A stretch of 64,000 nt of DNA. Origin: an uncultured Gelidibacter sp. (GTDB lineage: Bacteria > Bacteroidota > Bacteroidia > Flavobacteriales > Flavobacteriaceae). The notes beneath the pieces are model-generated. The model saw nothing but the letters and a program-made list of their open reading frames with translations. It ran no database searches and was not told the origin of the DNA. The position numbers and the translations under genes were made by a program. The stretch covers positions 496,001-560,000 of the forward strand of contig NZ_CANMTE010000001.1 of NCBI RefSeq assembly GCF_947500795.1. The letters run 5' to 3'. Positions 39,110 to 50,063 of this stretch are shown piece after piece (position 1 is the stretch's first letter; each line of letters opens with the position of its first letter).

Positions 39110-41695
39110 TTAGAACCTGTAGTTTATTTTAGCATAATAGTATGAACCACCAAAGCCCATCTGTACAGCATCCCAATAGCCACCGCCTTCCGTCCAATCA
39201 TCTTGTTGGTCAGGGTACACATTGAATAAATTATTGCTTCCAACATTCAATTTAAGGTTGTCAGAAATTTTAAAACCTAAATTAAGGTCGGTCACCATCT
39301 TTGCGCCATAAGTATCAGTTGCAGCTATAATTTGCTGTGCGAACCCACCATAATCTGCCGCGTCTTCAAATGTTTGAAAATCCAGCAAGTGCACTTCACT
39401 AAAGCGGGTAAAGCTCAAGCCTGCATCAAACCATTTTTTATTGTAATTAAGGGATAGACTCAACTTATTATCCGGTGCAGAGGCCAATAAAAAGGCTTTA
39501 TCGCGTTCGCCAAAGAAGGTTTGTTCGTCTAAACTGCCATTGAGCACTTTGTCAATTTTCATATCGTTAAAGTTACCTAAAAAGGTTGCTCCAAATGAGC
39601 TGTCTTCGCCAAGATTAGCTTTCCAAGATAAGATGACATCCAATCCGGTAGTTTTGGTGTCCACACCATTTGTGAAGAATTGTGCGGTGTCTACGCCTTC
39701 AATATCTGGCGCTTCAAACGTACCTGTTAAAACGATTCTGTCTTTTACATTAATATGGTACCCATCAATAGTAGCGGAAAACTGCCCGAAATTTGCAGTG
39801 AAACCTAAAGCTGCATTAAAAGCTTTTTCTTCATGTAACGGACCTATTCCGAAGGCAGCAGTCACCGGACTGTTGTTTGGTGATAGCAATTGATCACTGG
39901 CAACACCGCCAATAAAATTGGTGAATCTTAAGTTGTAATAAATCTGCGCTAAGGATGGTGCTCTGAACCCCGTGCTAACGGAACCACGAATGTTGATGTT
40001 ATCTGTGGCTTTTAAGCGGGCAGCTAACTTTCCATTGATCGTGCTTCCAAAATCGCTGTAGTTTTCAAAACGAGCAGCCAAACTAACTAAAAAGGCATCG
40101 GTAATATCAAATTCGCCATCTGCATACAAACTGATGTTGCTTCTGCTTCTATCAACCTCATTGGCTGGCGCATAACCAGGGAACCCTTGAGAGCCTCTTG
40201 GACGTGGAATAGCGTTTCCATCATCATCTAAAATAAGATCGCCATTGGCATCCATATAATTTACGGTTGAAGAATCAGGTGTGTTGGCATTAAAAGGGAC
40301 GCCATTTATATCATAAGTGGCCCATGAGCCTTCTTCACCGGCAAAAATTAGGAAGTTTTCAGTTCTGTATTCCGCACCAAACGCCAAGTTCATGCCGCTT
40401 AACACATCATCATAATATTTAGAAACATCAAAATTGATTGTATTTTGACTCAAACTATGTCCGCCCGCATCAAAATCAGTTGGAGAAACATCTACCAAGG
40501 AAGCATTGAGCGTTCCCTTTATATAGTAGTTGAATTTGTTAATACCGTAGGTGTTACTTATATCCACTTTCCAACCGCTCGCAGTTTCAGTGCGCACACC
40601 GGCAACAACAGAATTGTCAATAATAATAGATGTGATTCGTGGTGTGTAACCATTAGGGTAAATGGATTCCACTACACGCTCACCGTCATTCCTGGTGAAT
40701 GCGTAGGCATTGGTGTCTCTATAATTTCGTCCGCCAAACGCATAAACTTCTGTTTTGTCAGATACTGGGACTGCTATATTTCCAAAGAAATTAAAGCCAT
40801 CAATAGCGGCTTCTCCAAAACCTTTTCTAAAATCAAACGTAGGGCGTAACGTGTGATTTTTGCTTAAATATTCCGTTGTGAAATTAGCATAACCGCCCTT
40901 GTTGCCAACTTTAACGCCATAATTGGCCGTTACTTTAAGAGAGCCTCCATCAAAGTTTTTGTTTTTTCCAATGGCATTACCATCTCTTTCGGTGTCTAAA
41001 AAGAAACCGTCAGTATTCCAAAGCCCATAATTATCTTCTTGAAAAGCACTTGTGTCAACGTCAGCATTAGTGCTGTAAAAACCATAGTTAACACTACCTG
41101 TGGCCACATCGGTATCATTTTTCAACACAATATTAATAACACCAGCAATCGCATCTGAACCATATTGAGCGGAAGCACCATCACGTAAAATTTCAATACG
41201 CTTAATGGACGAAGCAGGAATGGCGTTCAAGTCTGTTCCAGTATTCCCACGACCACGGGTTCCAAATAAATTGATTAATGACGATTGGTGACGTCTTTTT
41301 CCGTTGATTAAAACAAGTGTCTGGTCAGGACCCAAACCACGCAACGATGCTGGATCGATATGGTCAGCACCATCACTACCAGATTGCTTATTGGCATTAA
41401 ATGAAGGCGCGGCATATTGCAGCAATTCATTGATTTCTACCTTTCCAAGCTGCGTCGTAACTTCAGAAACATCAATAACGTCAATGGCTACCGCGGTATC
41501 CAAGGAGGTGCGTTTAGGACTTCTGGAGCCTACTAAAACAACTTCTTCTAAGCTGACGCCATCTCCGAGTGTGACATCGATGGTGGTGCGGTTGTTTACA
41601 GGAATTTCTTGGGTGTTTGAGCCCACATAGCTAAAGACCAATGTGGCCGTGCCGCTCACGGAAATGCTGTAGCGCCCTTCAAAATCAGTTTGCAC
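39110..41695 (-). CDS. TonB-dependent receptor, main reading frame; 5' end displaced by a frameshift (intended gene probably 39110..41837)
   Basis: Plug and barrel motifs: DPASLRGLGPDQTLVLINGKRRHQSSLINLFGTRGRGNTGTDLNAIP, RILRDGASAQYGSDAIAGVINIVLK; C-terminal YYYAKINYRF. The ORF lacks a signal peptide. Confidence 0.88.
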   Translation of the reverse strand: MQTDFEGRYSISVSGTATLVFSYVGSNTQEIPVNNRTTIDVTLGDGVSLEEVVLVGSRSPKRTSLDTAVAIDVIDVSEVTTQLGKVEINELLQYAAPSFNANKQSGSDGADHIDPASLRGLGPDQTLVLINGKRRHQSSLINLFGTRGRGNTGTDLNAIPASSIKRIEILRDGASAQYGSDAIAGVINIVLKNDTDVATGSVNYGFYSTNADVDTSAFQEDNYGLWNTDGFFLDTERDGNAIGKNKNFDGGSLKVTANYGVKVGNKGGYANFTTEYLSKNHTLRPTFDFRKGFGEAAIDGFNFFGNIAVPVSDKTEVYAFGGRNYRDTNAYAFTRNDGERVVESIYPNGYTPRITSIIIDNSVVAGVRTETASGWKVDISNTYGINKFNYYIKGTLNASLVDVSPTDFDAGGHSLSQNTINFDVSKYYDDVLSGMNLAFGAEYRTENFLIFAGEEGSWATYDINGVPFNANTPDSSTVNYMDANGDLILDDDGNAIPRPRGSQGFPGYAPANEVDRSRSNISLYADGEFDITDAFLVSLAARFENYSDFGSTINGKLAARLKATDNINIRGSVSTGFRAPSLAQIYYNLRFTNFIGGVASDQLLSPNNSPVTAAFGIGPLHEEKAFNAALGFTANFGQFSATIDGYHINVKDRIVLTGTFEAPDIEGVDTAQFFTNGVDTKTTGLDVILSWKANLGEDSSFGATFLGNFNDMKIDKVLNGSLDEQTFFGERDKAFLLASAPDNKLSLSLNYNKKWFDAGLSFTRFSEVHLLDFQTFEDAADYGGFAQQIIAATDTYGAKMVTDLNLGFKISDNLKLNVGSNNLFNVYPDQQDDWTEGGGYWDAVQMGFGGSYYYAKINYRF

Positions 41696-41837
41696 ACCAT
41701 TTGTGGTTCCTTTTTCAATAACATTTTACGCCAGCCATTGGATTGCCATCAGAATCCTTTACGGTTCCTGAGACGTTCTGGGCTAAACATAAAGACATGC
41801 TAAACACGGTTAGCATTAAAGTAAAGATGTATTTCAT
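41696..41837 (-). other. 5' fragment of the TonB-dependent receptor (signal peptide and start of CarboxypepD_reg-like domain) in a different frame
   Basis: ATG at 41837: MKYIFTLMLTVFSMSLCLAQNVSGTVKDSDGNPMAGVKCY*. Dropping one base of the T4 run at 41724-41727 restores GVNVIEKGTTNGVQTDFEGRYSISVSG in frame with the main ORF. Confidence 0.85.
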
Positions 41838-42012
41838 AGTTAAGTTGTTATGTATTAGTTAACATAAATATAAGAAAATATGTTAAAGCGATGAAAATCT
41901 GTAATAAAATGCTTAAAAAATTTAATTAAATTTAAATTGATGGTAAAAATTCAAGATTATTGTCATCTGATGGTCTTCAATTTTTTTCGTGCGATTTATT
42001 CAGATAATTGAC

Positions 42013-42020
42013 TAAATTTG
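42013..42020 (+). promoter_or_regulatory. Candidate -7 element TAAATTTG upstream of ychF
   Basis: TANNTTTG match; no clear TTTG -33 element. Confidence 0.3.
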
Positions 42021-42080
42021 CACCCTGAAATTCAAGAACACACTTTATACCTGATTCTTGATACTTAATACCACTATAAC

Positions 42081-43175
42081 ATGAAAGCCGGAATTGTAGG
42101 ATTACCAAACGTAGGAAAATCAACCTTATTCAATTGTTTATCTAACGCAAAAGCGCAAAGTGCAAACTTTCCGTTTTGTACCATTGAACCAAATATTGGT
42201 ATTGTAAACGTTCCAGACCCGCGATTAGAGCGTTTGGAGGCGTTGGTAAAACCGGTACGTGTGCAACCTGCTACGGTAGAGATTGTTGATATTGCAGGCT
42301 TGGTAAAAGGAGCGAGTAAAGGTGAAGGATTGGGAAATCAATTCTTGGCAAATATCCGTGAGACTGACGCTATTCTTCACGTATTGCGTTGTTTTGATAA
42401 TGACAATATTGTGCACGTTGACGGAAGTGTGAATCCTATCAGAGACAAGGAAACTATTGATATGGAGCTTCAATTGAAAGATTTGGAGACTGTAGATAAA
42501 AAACTTGAAAAAGTAAAACGTGCTGCAAAAACCGGGAATAAAGAAGCACAGAAAGAAGAAGCGGTATTGTTGAAGATAAAATCAGCACTAGAAGCGGGGA
42601 TTTCTGTAAGAGCTTTAGAGTTTGACAAGGAAGATTATGAAGAATTTGTGAATCCTGCGCAGTTCATCACAGATAAACCGGTGATGTATGTTTGTAATGT
42701 AGATGAAGGTTCTGCCGCTACTGGGAACGCATATGTTGAGAAAGTAAGAGAGGCTGTTAAAGATGAAAACGCTGAAATTTTAGTGTTGGCAGTCGGTACA
42801 GAAGCGGATATCAACGAATTGGACAGTTATGAAGAGCGTCAAATGTTTCTTCAAGATATTGGATTGGAAGAGCCAGGATCTTCAAAATTAATCAGATCAG
42901 CATATAAGCTTTTAAAGCAACAAACCTATTTTACAGCGGGTGTTAAAGAAGTGCGTGCTTGGACAATTGATGTTGGCGCAACAGCTCCTCAAGCAGCAGG
43001 CGTTATCCATACTGATTTTGAAAAAGGATTTATTAGAGCAGAAGTTATTGCTTATGAGGATTTTTCAGAATTAGGAAGTGAAGCTAAAGTAAAAGAAGCA
43101 GGAAAAATGCGCGTGGAAGGGAAAAACTATGTTGTTAAGGATGGCGATGTGATGCATTTCCTATTTAACGTATAG
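42081..43175 (+). CDS. ychF: Redox-regulated ATPase YchF
   Basis: [42 protein letters not shown]..., C-terminal TGS-like [12 protein letters not shown]. Confidence 0.96.
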   Translation: MKAGIVGLPNVGKSTLFNCLSNAKAQSANFPFCTIEPNIGIVNVPDPRLERLEALVKPVRVQPATVEIVDIAGLVKGASKGEGLGNQFLANIRETDAILHVLRCFDNDNIVHVDGSVNPIRDKETIDMELQLKDLETVDKKLEKVKRAAKTGNKEAQKEEAVLLKIKSALEAGISVRALEFDKEDYEEFVNPAQFITDKPVMYVCNVDEGSAATGNAYVEKVREAVKDENAEILVLAVGTEADINELDSYEERQMFLQDIGLEEPGSSKLIRSAYKLLKQQTYFTAGVKEVRAWTIDVGATAPQAAGVIHTDFEKGFIRAEVIAYEDFSELGSEAKVKEAGKMRVEGKNYVVKDGDVMHFLFNV

Positions 43176-43373
43176 TAACATAAAAAAACAGGACGTTGCT
43201 GTTGATGAAATCTTTGAAAACAGTTTCTTCAGCAGCAATGCCCCACTTTTTCTAAAATCTCGATTAGTGCAGTTTAGGCTATGAAATGAGCTTGTAGAGC
43301 ATCTGGATTAACAATATTTCATTTAACGATAATTAAATGCTTATCTTTAAAACAGATAAAAAATTTAAGTTTT

Positions 43374-43523
43374 ATGAAAATTATACTATGGATCGCTGCA
43401 GCAATCATCTTCTTCGTGGTGCTTTTTTACGTTTTTAAATTCGTATTTATTACCTCTTTAATTATTGCGCTTGCAATTCTTATCATACCCATTTTGTATT
43501 TTACATTTAAAGGGAAAAGCTAA
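43374..43523 (+). CDS. Small very hydrophobic protein (49 aa)
   Basis: MKIILWIAAAIIFFVVLFYVFKFVFITSLIIALAILIIPILYFTFKGKS*. Below the ORF-track cutoff. Confidence 0.5.
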   Translation: MKIILWIAAAIIFFVVLFYVFKFVFITSLIIALAILIIPILYFTFKGKS

Positions 43524-43658
43524 TAGTACTGTTGCTTTTGCTTTTTTTAGCATTTACACACTATTTTTAACACTTTGTTAATTACTTTAGACCATTGCGG
43601 TTTTAAGTTTTATAGCGAAATGTTATATTAGCAACCTATCTAAATTTTTCACGCTTTT

Positions 43659-45524
43659 ATGTCTCAAGAAACCGACTATACCGAAGATAATATACGTTCG
43701 CTCGATTGGAAAGAGCATATCCGTATGCGTCCTGGGATGTATATTGGTAAGCTTGGTGATGGTTCTTCACCAGATGATGGTATTTACATTCTTCTAAAAG
43801 AAGTTTTGGACAACTCCATTGACGAATATGTTATGGGGGCTGGAAAAACTATTGAAGTTTCCATCCAAGGCAACAAAGTCATTGTCCGAGATTACGGTCG
43901 TGGTATTCCATTAGGGAAGGTTGTGGACGTGGTTTCTAAGATGAATACTGGTGGAAAGTACGATTCTCGAGCCTTTAAGAAATCGGTAGGTCTTAATGGT
44001 GTTGGTACAAAGGCGGTAAATGCATTGTCTCATTTTTTCCGTGTAGAATCTACGCGTGACAATAAGTCCGCTTCCGCAGAATTTTCGCAAGGAAATCTCA
44101 TCAATCAAGAATTGTTGGATGACACATCCAGAAGAAAAGGGACTAAGGTGTCTTTTGTTCCGGATGAAACTATCTTCAAAAAATATAAGTTTCGCAACGA
44201 ATATGTTGAAAAAATGCTCAAGAACTATGTGTATCTCAACACAGGTTTGACCATTGTTTTCAACGGCGAAAAATATTATAGTGAGCATGGATTGAAAGAT
44301 TTGTTGGAAGAAAACATCAACGAATCTGATATGGTTTATCCAATCATTCATCTTAAAGCTGACGATATTGAAATAGCGTTAACTCACAGTAAAACACAAT
44401 ATAGCGAAGAATACCATTCTTTCGTGAATGGTCAAAACACAACCCAAGGTGGGACACATTTAGCGGCATTCCGTGAAGCGCTTGTAAAAACCATTCGTGA
44501 GTTTTACGGCAAAAATTTTGATGCTTCTGATGTTCGTAAATCTGTTGTAACTGCAGTTGCCATTAAGGTAATGGAACCTGTATTTGAAAGTCAAACGAAG
44601 ACCAAGTTGGGTTCTACAGATATGGGAGGCGATTTGCCAACTGTAAGAACATTTGTTAACGACTTTGTAAAGACACATTTAGATAATTATCTACATAAAA
44701 ATCCTGAAACGGCTGATAAAATCCAACGCAAAATCCTTCAAGCAGAACGTGAGCGAAAGGAATTATCAGGCATTAGAAAACTGGCTAAAGACAGAGCGAA
44801 GAAAGCCAGTTTACATAATAAAAAACTACGTGATTGTCGTGTGCATTTTGGAGACACAAAAAATCCTCGTTACTTAGAATCTACCTTGTTTATTACTGAG
44901 GGTGATTCTGCATCAGGAAGTATCACAAAATCACGAGATGTAAACACACAAGCAGTGTTCAGTTTACGTGGTAAGCCTTTGAATTCTTATGGCATGAGCA
45001 AGAAAATTGTTTATGAAAATGAAGAGTTCAACTTGTTGCAAGCTGCTCTAAATATTGAAGAAACTATAGAAGACCTACGTTACAACAATATTGTAATCGC
45101 TACCGATGCCGATGTGGACGGGATGCATATCAGGTTGTTGTTGATTACGTTCTTTTTACAATTCTTCCCAGAATTAATTAAAGAAGGCCATTTGTATATC
45201 TTGCAAACACCGTTGTTTAGGGTGAGGAATAAAAAGGAAACTATCTATTGTTATTCTGAGCAGGAACGTCGTGATGCCATCGAAAAATTAAAACCTAAAC
45301 CAGAAATCACCCGATTTAAAGGTTTGGGTGAGATTTCGCCAGATGAGTTTGTTAATTTCATTGGAGAAAGTATTCGATTGGATCCTATTATGTTAGATAA
45401 AGACATGTCCATTGAAGCACTTCTAGAATTTTACATGGGCAAAAACACACCAGACCGACAAGAATTTATAATTGATAATCTTAAAGTAGAATTAGATATC
45501 GTAGAGGAAGTTCATGAGAACTAA
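43659..45524 (+). CDS. parE: DNA topoisomerase IV subunit B
   Basis: [65 protein letters not shown]. Confidence 0.95.
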   Translation: MSQETDYTEDNIRSLDWKEHIRMRPGMYIGKLGDGSSPDDGIYILLKEVLDNSIDEYVMGAGKTIEVSIQGNKVIVRDYGRGIPLGKVVDVVSKMNTGGKYDSRAFKKSVGLNGVGTKAVNALSHFFRVESTRDNKSASAEFSQGNLINQELLDDTSRRKGTKVSFVPDETIFKKYKFRNEYVEKMLKNYVYLNTGLTIVFNGEKYYSEHGLKDLLEENINESDMVYPIIHLKADDIEIALTHSKTQYSEEYHSFVNGQNTTQGGTHLAAFREALVKTIREFYGKNFDASDVRKSVVTAVAIKVMEPVFESQTKTKLGSTDMGGDLPTVRTFVNDFVKTHLDNYLHKNPETADKIQRKILQAERERKELSGIRKLAKDRAKKASLHNKKLRDCRVHFGDTKNPRYLESTLFITEGDSASGSITKSRDVNTQAVFSLRGKPLNSYGMSKKIVYENEEFNLLQAALNIEETIEDLRYNNIVIATDADVDGMHIRLLLITFFLQFFPELIKEGHLYILQTPLFRVRNKKETIYCYSEQERRDAIEKLKPKPEITRFKGLGEISPDEFVNFIGESIRLDPIMLDKDMSIEALLEFYMGKNTPDRQEFIIDNLKVELDIVEEVHEN

Positions 45525-45996
45525 TAATGGGAGAGTAAAAAATATCATTGTATCAGTCTACTTTATTCTGATTGTGCTTGCCATAGTGCTAGCTACGATT
45601 TTTAGTGCCTTCAGTCATCTAACTTCCAATCCATTTCTCACTTTTGTAATTCTTTTGGTTGGATTTTTAGTCCTATTTTTTTCAGTTCACGCCATTTCAA
45701 AATATTTTGAATATGATAGTGATGGTGTAAAAGTAGTCGTCATAAACAAAGGACTTTTACTGACGGAATATTTGAATTACAGGGAGCACAAATTAGAATT
45801 TGATAAAGACAGATTAATGGCTTTTAAATTCAAAAATTATATTTTTTATAAGAGCCTGACTTTTTATATTAAAAATTCGAGAGATAAAATCAAAAAGGAA
45901 ACTTTTAATGTGACTTTGGTTACTAAAAAGAAAAGACGCTTTATTGGACAATCCTTAAGCAAGATCGTTAAAAACAATACAAAACCTACTAACTAA
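45514..45996 (+). CDS. Membrane protein of unknown function encoded between parE and parC
   Basis: 160 aa, two N-terminal TM segments, basic C-terminus; start overlaps the parE stop by 11 nt. Confidence 0.75.
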   Translation: MRTNNGRVKNIIVSVYFILIVLAIVLATIFSAFSHLTSNPFLTFVILLVGFLVLFFSVHAISKYFEYDSDGVKVVVINKGLLLTEYLNYREHKLEFDKDRLMAFKFKNYIFYKSLTFYIKNSRDKIKKETFNVTLVTKKKRRFIGQSLSKIVKNNTKPTN

Positions 45997-46007
45997 TACC
46001 CGCGAAA

Positions 46008-48653
46008 TTGGAAGAAGATCACCTACAAAATGATGATGAGAATATTCAGGAGCATTCTAGTAATGAAACCATTACAAGGGTTACCGGAATGTTTAAGGAT
46101 TGGTTTCTAGACTATGCTTCCTATGTTATTCTTGAACGTGCTGTTCCGGCTATAGAGGACGGATTTAAACCTGTGCAACGCCGTATTATGCAATCCATGA
46201 AAGATTTGGATGACGGACGTTATAATAAAGTGGCGAATATTGTGGGGCATACCATGCAGTACCATCCTCATGGGGATGCGAGTATTGCAGATGCCATGGT
46301 GCAAATTGGTCAAAAGGATATTTTGATTGACACCCAAGGAAACTGGGGAAATATTCTTACGGGAGATAGTGCCGCAGCGTCTCGTTATATTGAAGCGCGG
46401 TTGTCAAAATTTGCGTTGGATGTTGTTTTTAATCCGAAAATCACATCTTGGCAGGCCTCATATGATGGGAGACGAAAAGAACCTGTCAATCTTCCGGTCA
46501 TGTTTCCTTTATTGTTAGCGCAAGGAGGAGAAGGGATTGCGGTAGGGCTTTCTACAAAAATATTACCTCATAATTTTATTGAATTGATTGATGCGTCAAT
46601 CAAACATCTGAGTGGAAAGAAATTTACTATTTATCCTGATTTCCCAACGGCTGGGATTATAGATGTTACCGATTATAAAGACGGAATGCGCGGCGGAAAG
46701 GTGCGCGTTAGGGCTAAAATTTCTCAGTTGGACAAAAGTACTTTGGTGATTACTGAAATACCATTTAGTACCAATACTTCGTCATTAATCGATTCAATCC
46801 TTAAAGCGAATGAAAAAGGGAAGATCAGAATTAAGAAAATAGAGGATAACACCTCATCTTCAGTAGAGATATTAGTGCATTTACCTACAGGAATTTCACC
46901 TGATAAAACGATTGATGCATTGTATGCTTTTACCAATTGTGAAGTTTCCATTTCACCTTTGGGTTGCGTTATTGAAGATAATAAACCATTATTTGTTGGT
47001 GTTACTGAAATGTTGCGTCGTTCTACTGACAATACGGTGCAACTGTTAAAGCAGAATCTTGAGATTAAACTTGATGAGCTTGAAGAGCAGTGGCATTTTG
47101 CATCTTTGGAACGTATTTTTATTGAGAATAGAATTTATCGTGATATTGAGGAAGAAGAAACTTGGGATGGCGTTATTACAGCCATTGATAAAGGGTTACT
47201 GCCTCACATCAAACATTTAAAACGCACGATTACTACTGAAGATATTGAGCGTTTAACTGAAATCCGGATCAAGCGTATTTCTAAATTTGACATTGATAAG
47301 GCGCAGCAAAAAATTGATTCGCTCGAAGATCAAATTGCTCAAGTGAAACATGACTTGGCAAATCTGGTAGATTATGCGATTGCATATTTTACAAGACTTA
47401 AAAATGAGTACGGGAAAGGGCGTGAGCGTTTAACCGAAATTCGTTTGTTTGATGATGTAGATGCTACAAAAGTGATTATCAGAAACACCAAACTTTATGT
47501 AAATCGTGAAGAAGGTTTTGTAGGGACATCACTAAAAAGAGATGAATACGTCTGCGATTGTAGTGATATTGATGATATTATCGTCTTTACTAGAGACGGC
47601 AAAATGGTGGTCACTAAAGTAGATGCCAAAACGTTTATAGGCAAGGATATTATCCATGTTGAAGTATTCATTAAAAAAGACAAGCGCACCATTTACAATA
47701 TGATTTACCGAGATGGCGCCAAAGGTCCTTCATACGTAAAACGTTTTGCTGTAACTGGAATTACGCGCGACAAGGAATATGATTTGACCAATGGTAGTAA
47801 AGGTTCTATGGTTTGGTACTTCTCTTCAAATCCTAATGGCGAGGCAGAAGTTATCACTATCTTTTTACGACAAGTAGGAAGTGTCAAAAAACTGAAATGG
47901 GATCTTGATTTTGCGGACATCCTTATTAAAGGACGAAACTCAAAAGGAAATCGTGTCACAAAATATGCTATCAAGAAAATTGAACTTAAAGAGAAAGGTA
48001 TTTCAACCTTAAAACCTCGCAAAATATGGTTTGATGATACCGTTCAGCGTTTAAATGTTGATGGTAGAGGTGAGCTGATTGGCGAATTTAGAGGCGAAGA
48101 CCGCTTGCTGATTATTAACCAATCTGGTACTGTAAAAACAATATTACCAGAATTGACCACGCATTTTGATAATGATATGATCGTTTTGGAAAAATGGGTT
48201 CCCAAAAAACCTATTTCAGCCATTTATTTTGACGGTGAAAAAGAACGGTATTATGTGAAGCGCTTCTTTATTGAACAAGAAGGCAAAGAAGAATCATTTA
48301 TCTCTGATCATCCTAAATCGCACCTCGAAATTGTTTCTACAGATTGGAAGCCAATGGTGGAAGTAGAATTCACGAAGGAACGCGGTAAAGACAGAAAAGA
48401 TAATTTAGAAGTCAATTTAGAAGAATTTATCAGTGTAAAAGGAATTACCGCTTTAGGGAATCAGTTAACCAAGGAGAAGGTGAACCAAATAAACTTGTTA
48501 GAGCCGTTGCCGTATGAGGCTCCGGAGGAAGTGCCTGCGCAAGATATTGAAGTTGTTGATGAGGATGAAGTTTCAGATGGAAAAACTAATAAGGATGCAG
48601 AGCAGAATGATGACGATCAATTGGATGAAAATGGACAGGTAAAGCTGTTTTGA
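46008..48653 (+). CDS. parC: DNA topoisomerase IV subunit A
   Basis: ASYVILERAVPAIEDGFKPVQRRIMQSMKDLDDGRYNKVANIVGHTMQYHPHGDASIADAMVQIGQ; TTG start. Confidence 0.95.
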   Translation: MEEDHLQNDDENIQEHSSNETITRVTGMFKDWFLDYASYVILERAVPAIEDGFKPVQRRIMQSMKDLDDGRYNKVANIVGHTMQYHPHGDASIADAMVQIGQKDILIDTQGNWGNILTGDSAAASRYIEARLSKFALDVVFNPKITSWQASYDGRRKEPVNLPVMFPLLLAQGGEGIAVGLSTKILPHNFIELIDASIKHLSGKKFTIYPDFPTAGIIDVTDYKDGMRGGKVRVRAKISQLDKSTLVITEIPFSTNTSSLIDSILKANEKGKIRIKKIEDNTSSSVEILVHLPTGISPDKTIDALYAFTNCEVSISPLGCVIEDNKPLFVGVTEMLRRSTDNTVQLLKQNLEIKLDELEEQWHFASLERIFIENRIYRDIEEEETWDGVITAIDKGLLPHIKHLKRTITTEDIERLTEIRIKRISKFDIDKAQQKIDSLEDQIAQVKHDLANLVDYAIAYFTRLKNEYGKGRERLTEIRLFDDVDATKVIIRNTKLYVNREEGFVGTSLKRDEYVCDCSDIDDIIVFTRDGKMVVTKVDAKTFIGKDIIHVEVFIKKDKRTIYNMIYRDGAKGPSYVKRFAVTGITRDKEYDLTNGSKGSMVWYFSSNPNGEAEVITIFLRQVGSVKKLKWDLDFADILIKGRNSKGNRVTKYAIKKIELKEKGISTLKPRKIWFDDTVQRLNVDGRGELIGEFRGEDRLLIINQSGTVKTILPELTTHFDNDMIVLEKWVPKKPISAIYFDGEKERYYVKRFFIEQEGKEESFISDHPKSHLEIVSTDWKPMVEVEFTKERGKDRKDNLEVNLEEFISVKGITALGNQLTKEKVNQINLLEPLPYEAPEEVPAQDIEVVDEDEVSDGKTNKDAEQNDDDQLDENGQVKLF

Positions 48654-48711
48654 TCATTTAGCTGATTATAACTATGAGGATTAAAACGTTATCATAGCTT
48701 CAATAAAACTT

Positions 48712-48750
48712 AAAAAAGCACTTATATCATTTGATGTAAGTGCTTTTTTT
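48712..48750 (+). terminator. Terminator of the parE-parC operon
   Basis: AAAAAAGCACTTATATCA-tt-TGATGTAAGTGCTTTTTTT. Confidence 0.8.
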
Positions 48751-48889
48751 GGTTTTATTTTTATCTGTAGTTACTGTCGAATTTTCTTGACCGAAGCGTA
48801 GAAAGCAGATCTTGAATCCTTATAAAGAAGCATATATCACTTTCCCTATAGAAATCTCAAAAATAGTTCTGGCTATAAGCTTTTACGAT

Positions 48890-49276
48890 CTATTTTACTT
48901 TGGTTGCAGTACCTTGTTCAACACGTTTCTTTTGACTCCCTGGTTGTACTGCCAAGCTGTATTCAAATGTATAGGAATCCTCTGAAGTAGTTAGAATTTT
49001 CATATGGATTGCTTTTTCTTCACTCATGTTTTTCGGATTGATATGTTTCATGATAAACTCACAGTCATTAATCCAACGTATGGAGGCGGTATCAATCTTG
49101 TTTTCATAATAGTCGATATTTAAATCTTCAGTTCTCACAAAACGTCCGATTTTTTCAACGCCATCAGTAGTGTACTTAAATTCAAATGTTCCAGTTTTAA
49201 AATCTTGACAGTTTCGTTCTTTATTATAACAACTGGTTAATAGAACTAAAAAAATAAGGGGTAAAAGCAATTTCAT
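48890..49276 (-). CDS. Small lipoprotein of unknown function
   Basis: MKLLLPLIFLVLLTSCYNKERNCQDFKTGTFEFKY; lipobox LTSC. Confidence 0.75.
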   Translation of the reverse strand: MKLLLPLIFLVLLTSCYNKERNCQDFKTGTFEFKYTTDGVEKIGRFVRTEDLNIDYYENKIDTASIRWINDCEFIMKHINPKNMSEEKAIHMKILTTSEDSYTFEYSLAVQPGSQKKRVEQGTATKVK

Positions 49277-49368
49277 GTGTAAAAGGTTTAAATGCAAAAT
49301 TAGTCAAAAGTAAACTATTCTGGAACTTAAATCCTGATAGAAGGCACGGTGATTAAAGCTGTCAATAC

Positions 49369-49758
49369 TTACATCTTGACAAAATCCTTAAAAGTTCCGT
49401 CTTTATAAAAAATCACAATTTTCTCGATGCTTTTGTCTGAAGTGTCAATTGTTGGTAGGGGTGTTTTTTCAACCTTTTTTTCCGGGATATTTTCTGGTGT
49501 ATGAACTTGTGAAGGAGAAATTGGATTGGATTGTGAAGGGAATTCACCTTTACCATTTAGGAGCCAATAGAGTTCAACTTCCGGATAGGAGGACAAAACT
49601 TTCAACACAAAATCCAGACTAGGTTTATTTCTACCAGATAAAATATGTGAAATACTAGAACGCTGAACACCTATTTTTTCAGAGAAAGATGAGGCGCTTT
49701 CAGAGTAGTAATCGATGACTTTTTGAAGTCGTTTTGAAAAATCATCACTGTTGATCAT
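49369..49758 (-). CDS. XRE-family helix-turn-helix transcriptional regulator
   Basis: SASSFSEKIGVQRSSISHILSGRNKPSLDFVLKVLSSYPEVELYWLLNGKGEFP. Confidence 0.9.
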   Translation of the reverse strand: MINSDDFSKRLQKVIDYYSESASSFSEKIGVQRSSISHILSGRNKPSLDFVLKVLSSYPEVELYWLLNGKGEFPSQSNPISPSQVHTPENIPEKKVEKTPLPTIDTSDKSIEKIVIFYKDGTFKDFVKM

Positions 49759-49784
49759 TGTAAACTAGCATTTGAAAATATAGG

Positions 49785-50044
49785 CGTTACAAATGTAACG
49801 AATACAATCAATATAGCCATATTAATTACTAAATATTGTTTAATTTTATTAAAGTTTAGTTTTAAGTCGTTAGACATAATTAACTAATTTAAAGTAATTT
49901 AAATGTAATTCAGCAAGCACCTTAAATTCAGCACACTAAAACGTATGATGTATTAAGGTGTGAGATATCAAACTGTATATAAATGTAAACAAAGTGTTAG
50001 GGATTTCTTGTTTACAAATGTAAAATATCATTTGTTTACATTTG
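49785..50044. promoter_or_regulatory. Cluster of operator-like inverted repeats (TTACAAATGTAA / AAATGTAAACAAA)
   Basis: CGTTACAAATGTAACG at 49785-49800; AAATGTAAACAAA at 49981-49993; TTGTTTACAAATGTAAA at 50008-50024; TTTGTTTACATTTG at 50031-50044. Confidence 0.6.
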
Positions 50045-50063
50045 TCATCACAATAAATTGAAT

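Noticed and set aside
39540-41630. Plus-strand ORFs antisense to the TonB-dependent receptor (39540, 40445, 41304)
   Set aside because: No recognisable domains, and they overlap a clearly coding minus-strand gene.
41715-41730. Programmed ribosomal frameshift in the TonB-dependent receptor
   Set aside because: No classic X XXY YYZ slippery heptamer or clear stimulatory structure, and the shift falls right after the signal peptide; a mutation or sequencing error is simpler.
43911-44351. 146-aa minus-strand ORF inside parE
   Set aside because: Antisense to a confidently assigned topoisomerase gene, no domain signature.
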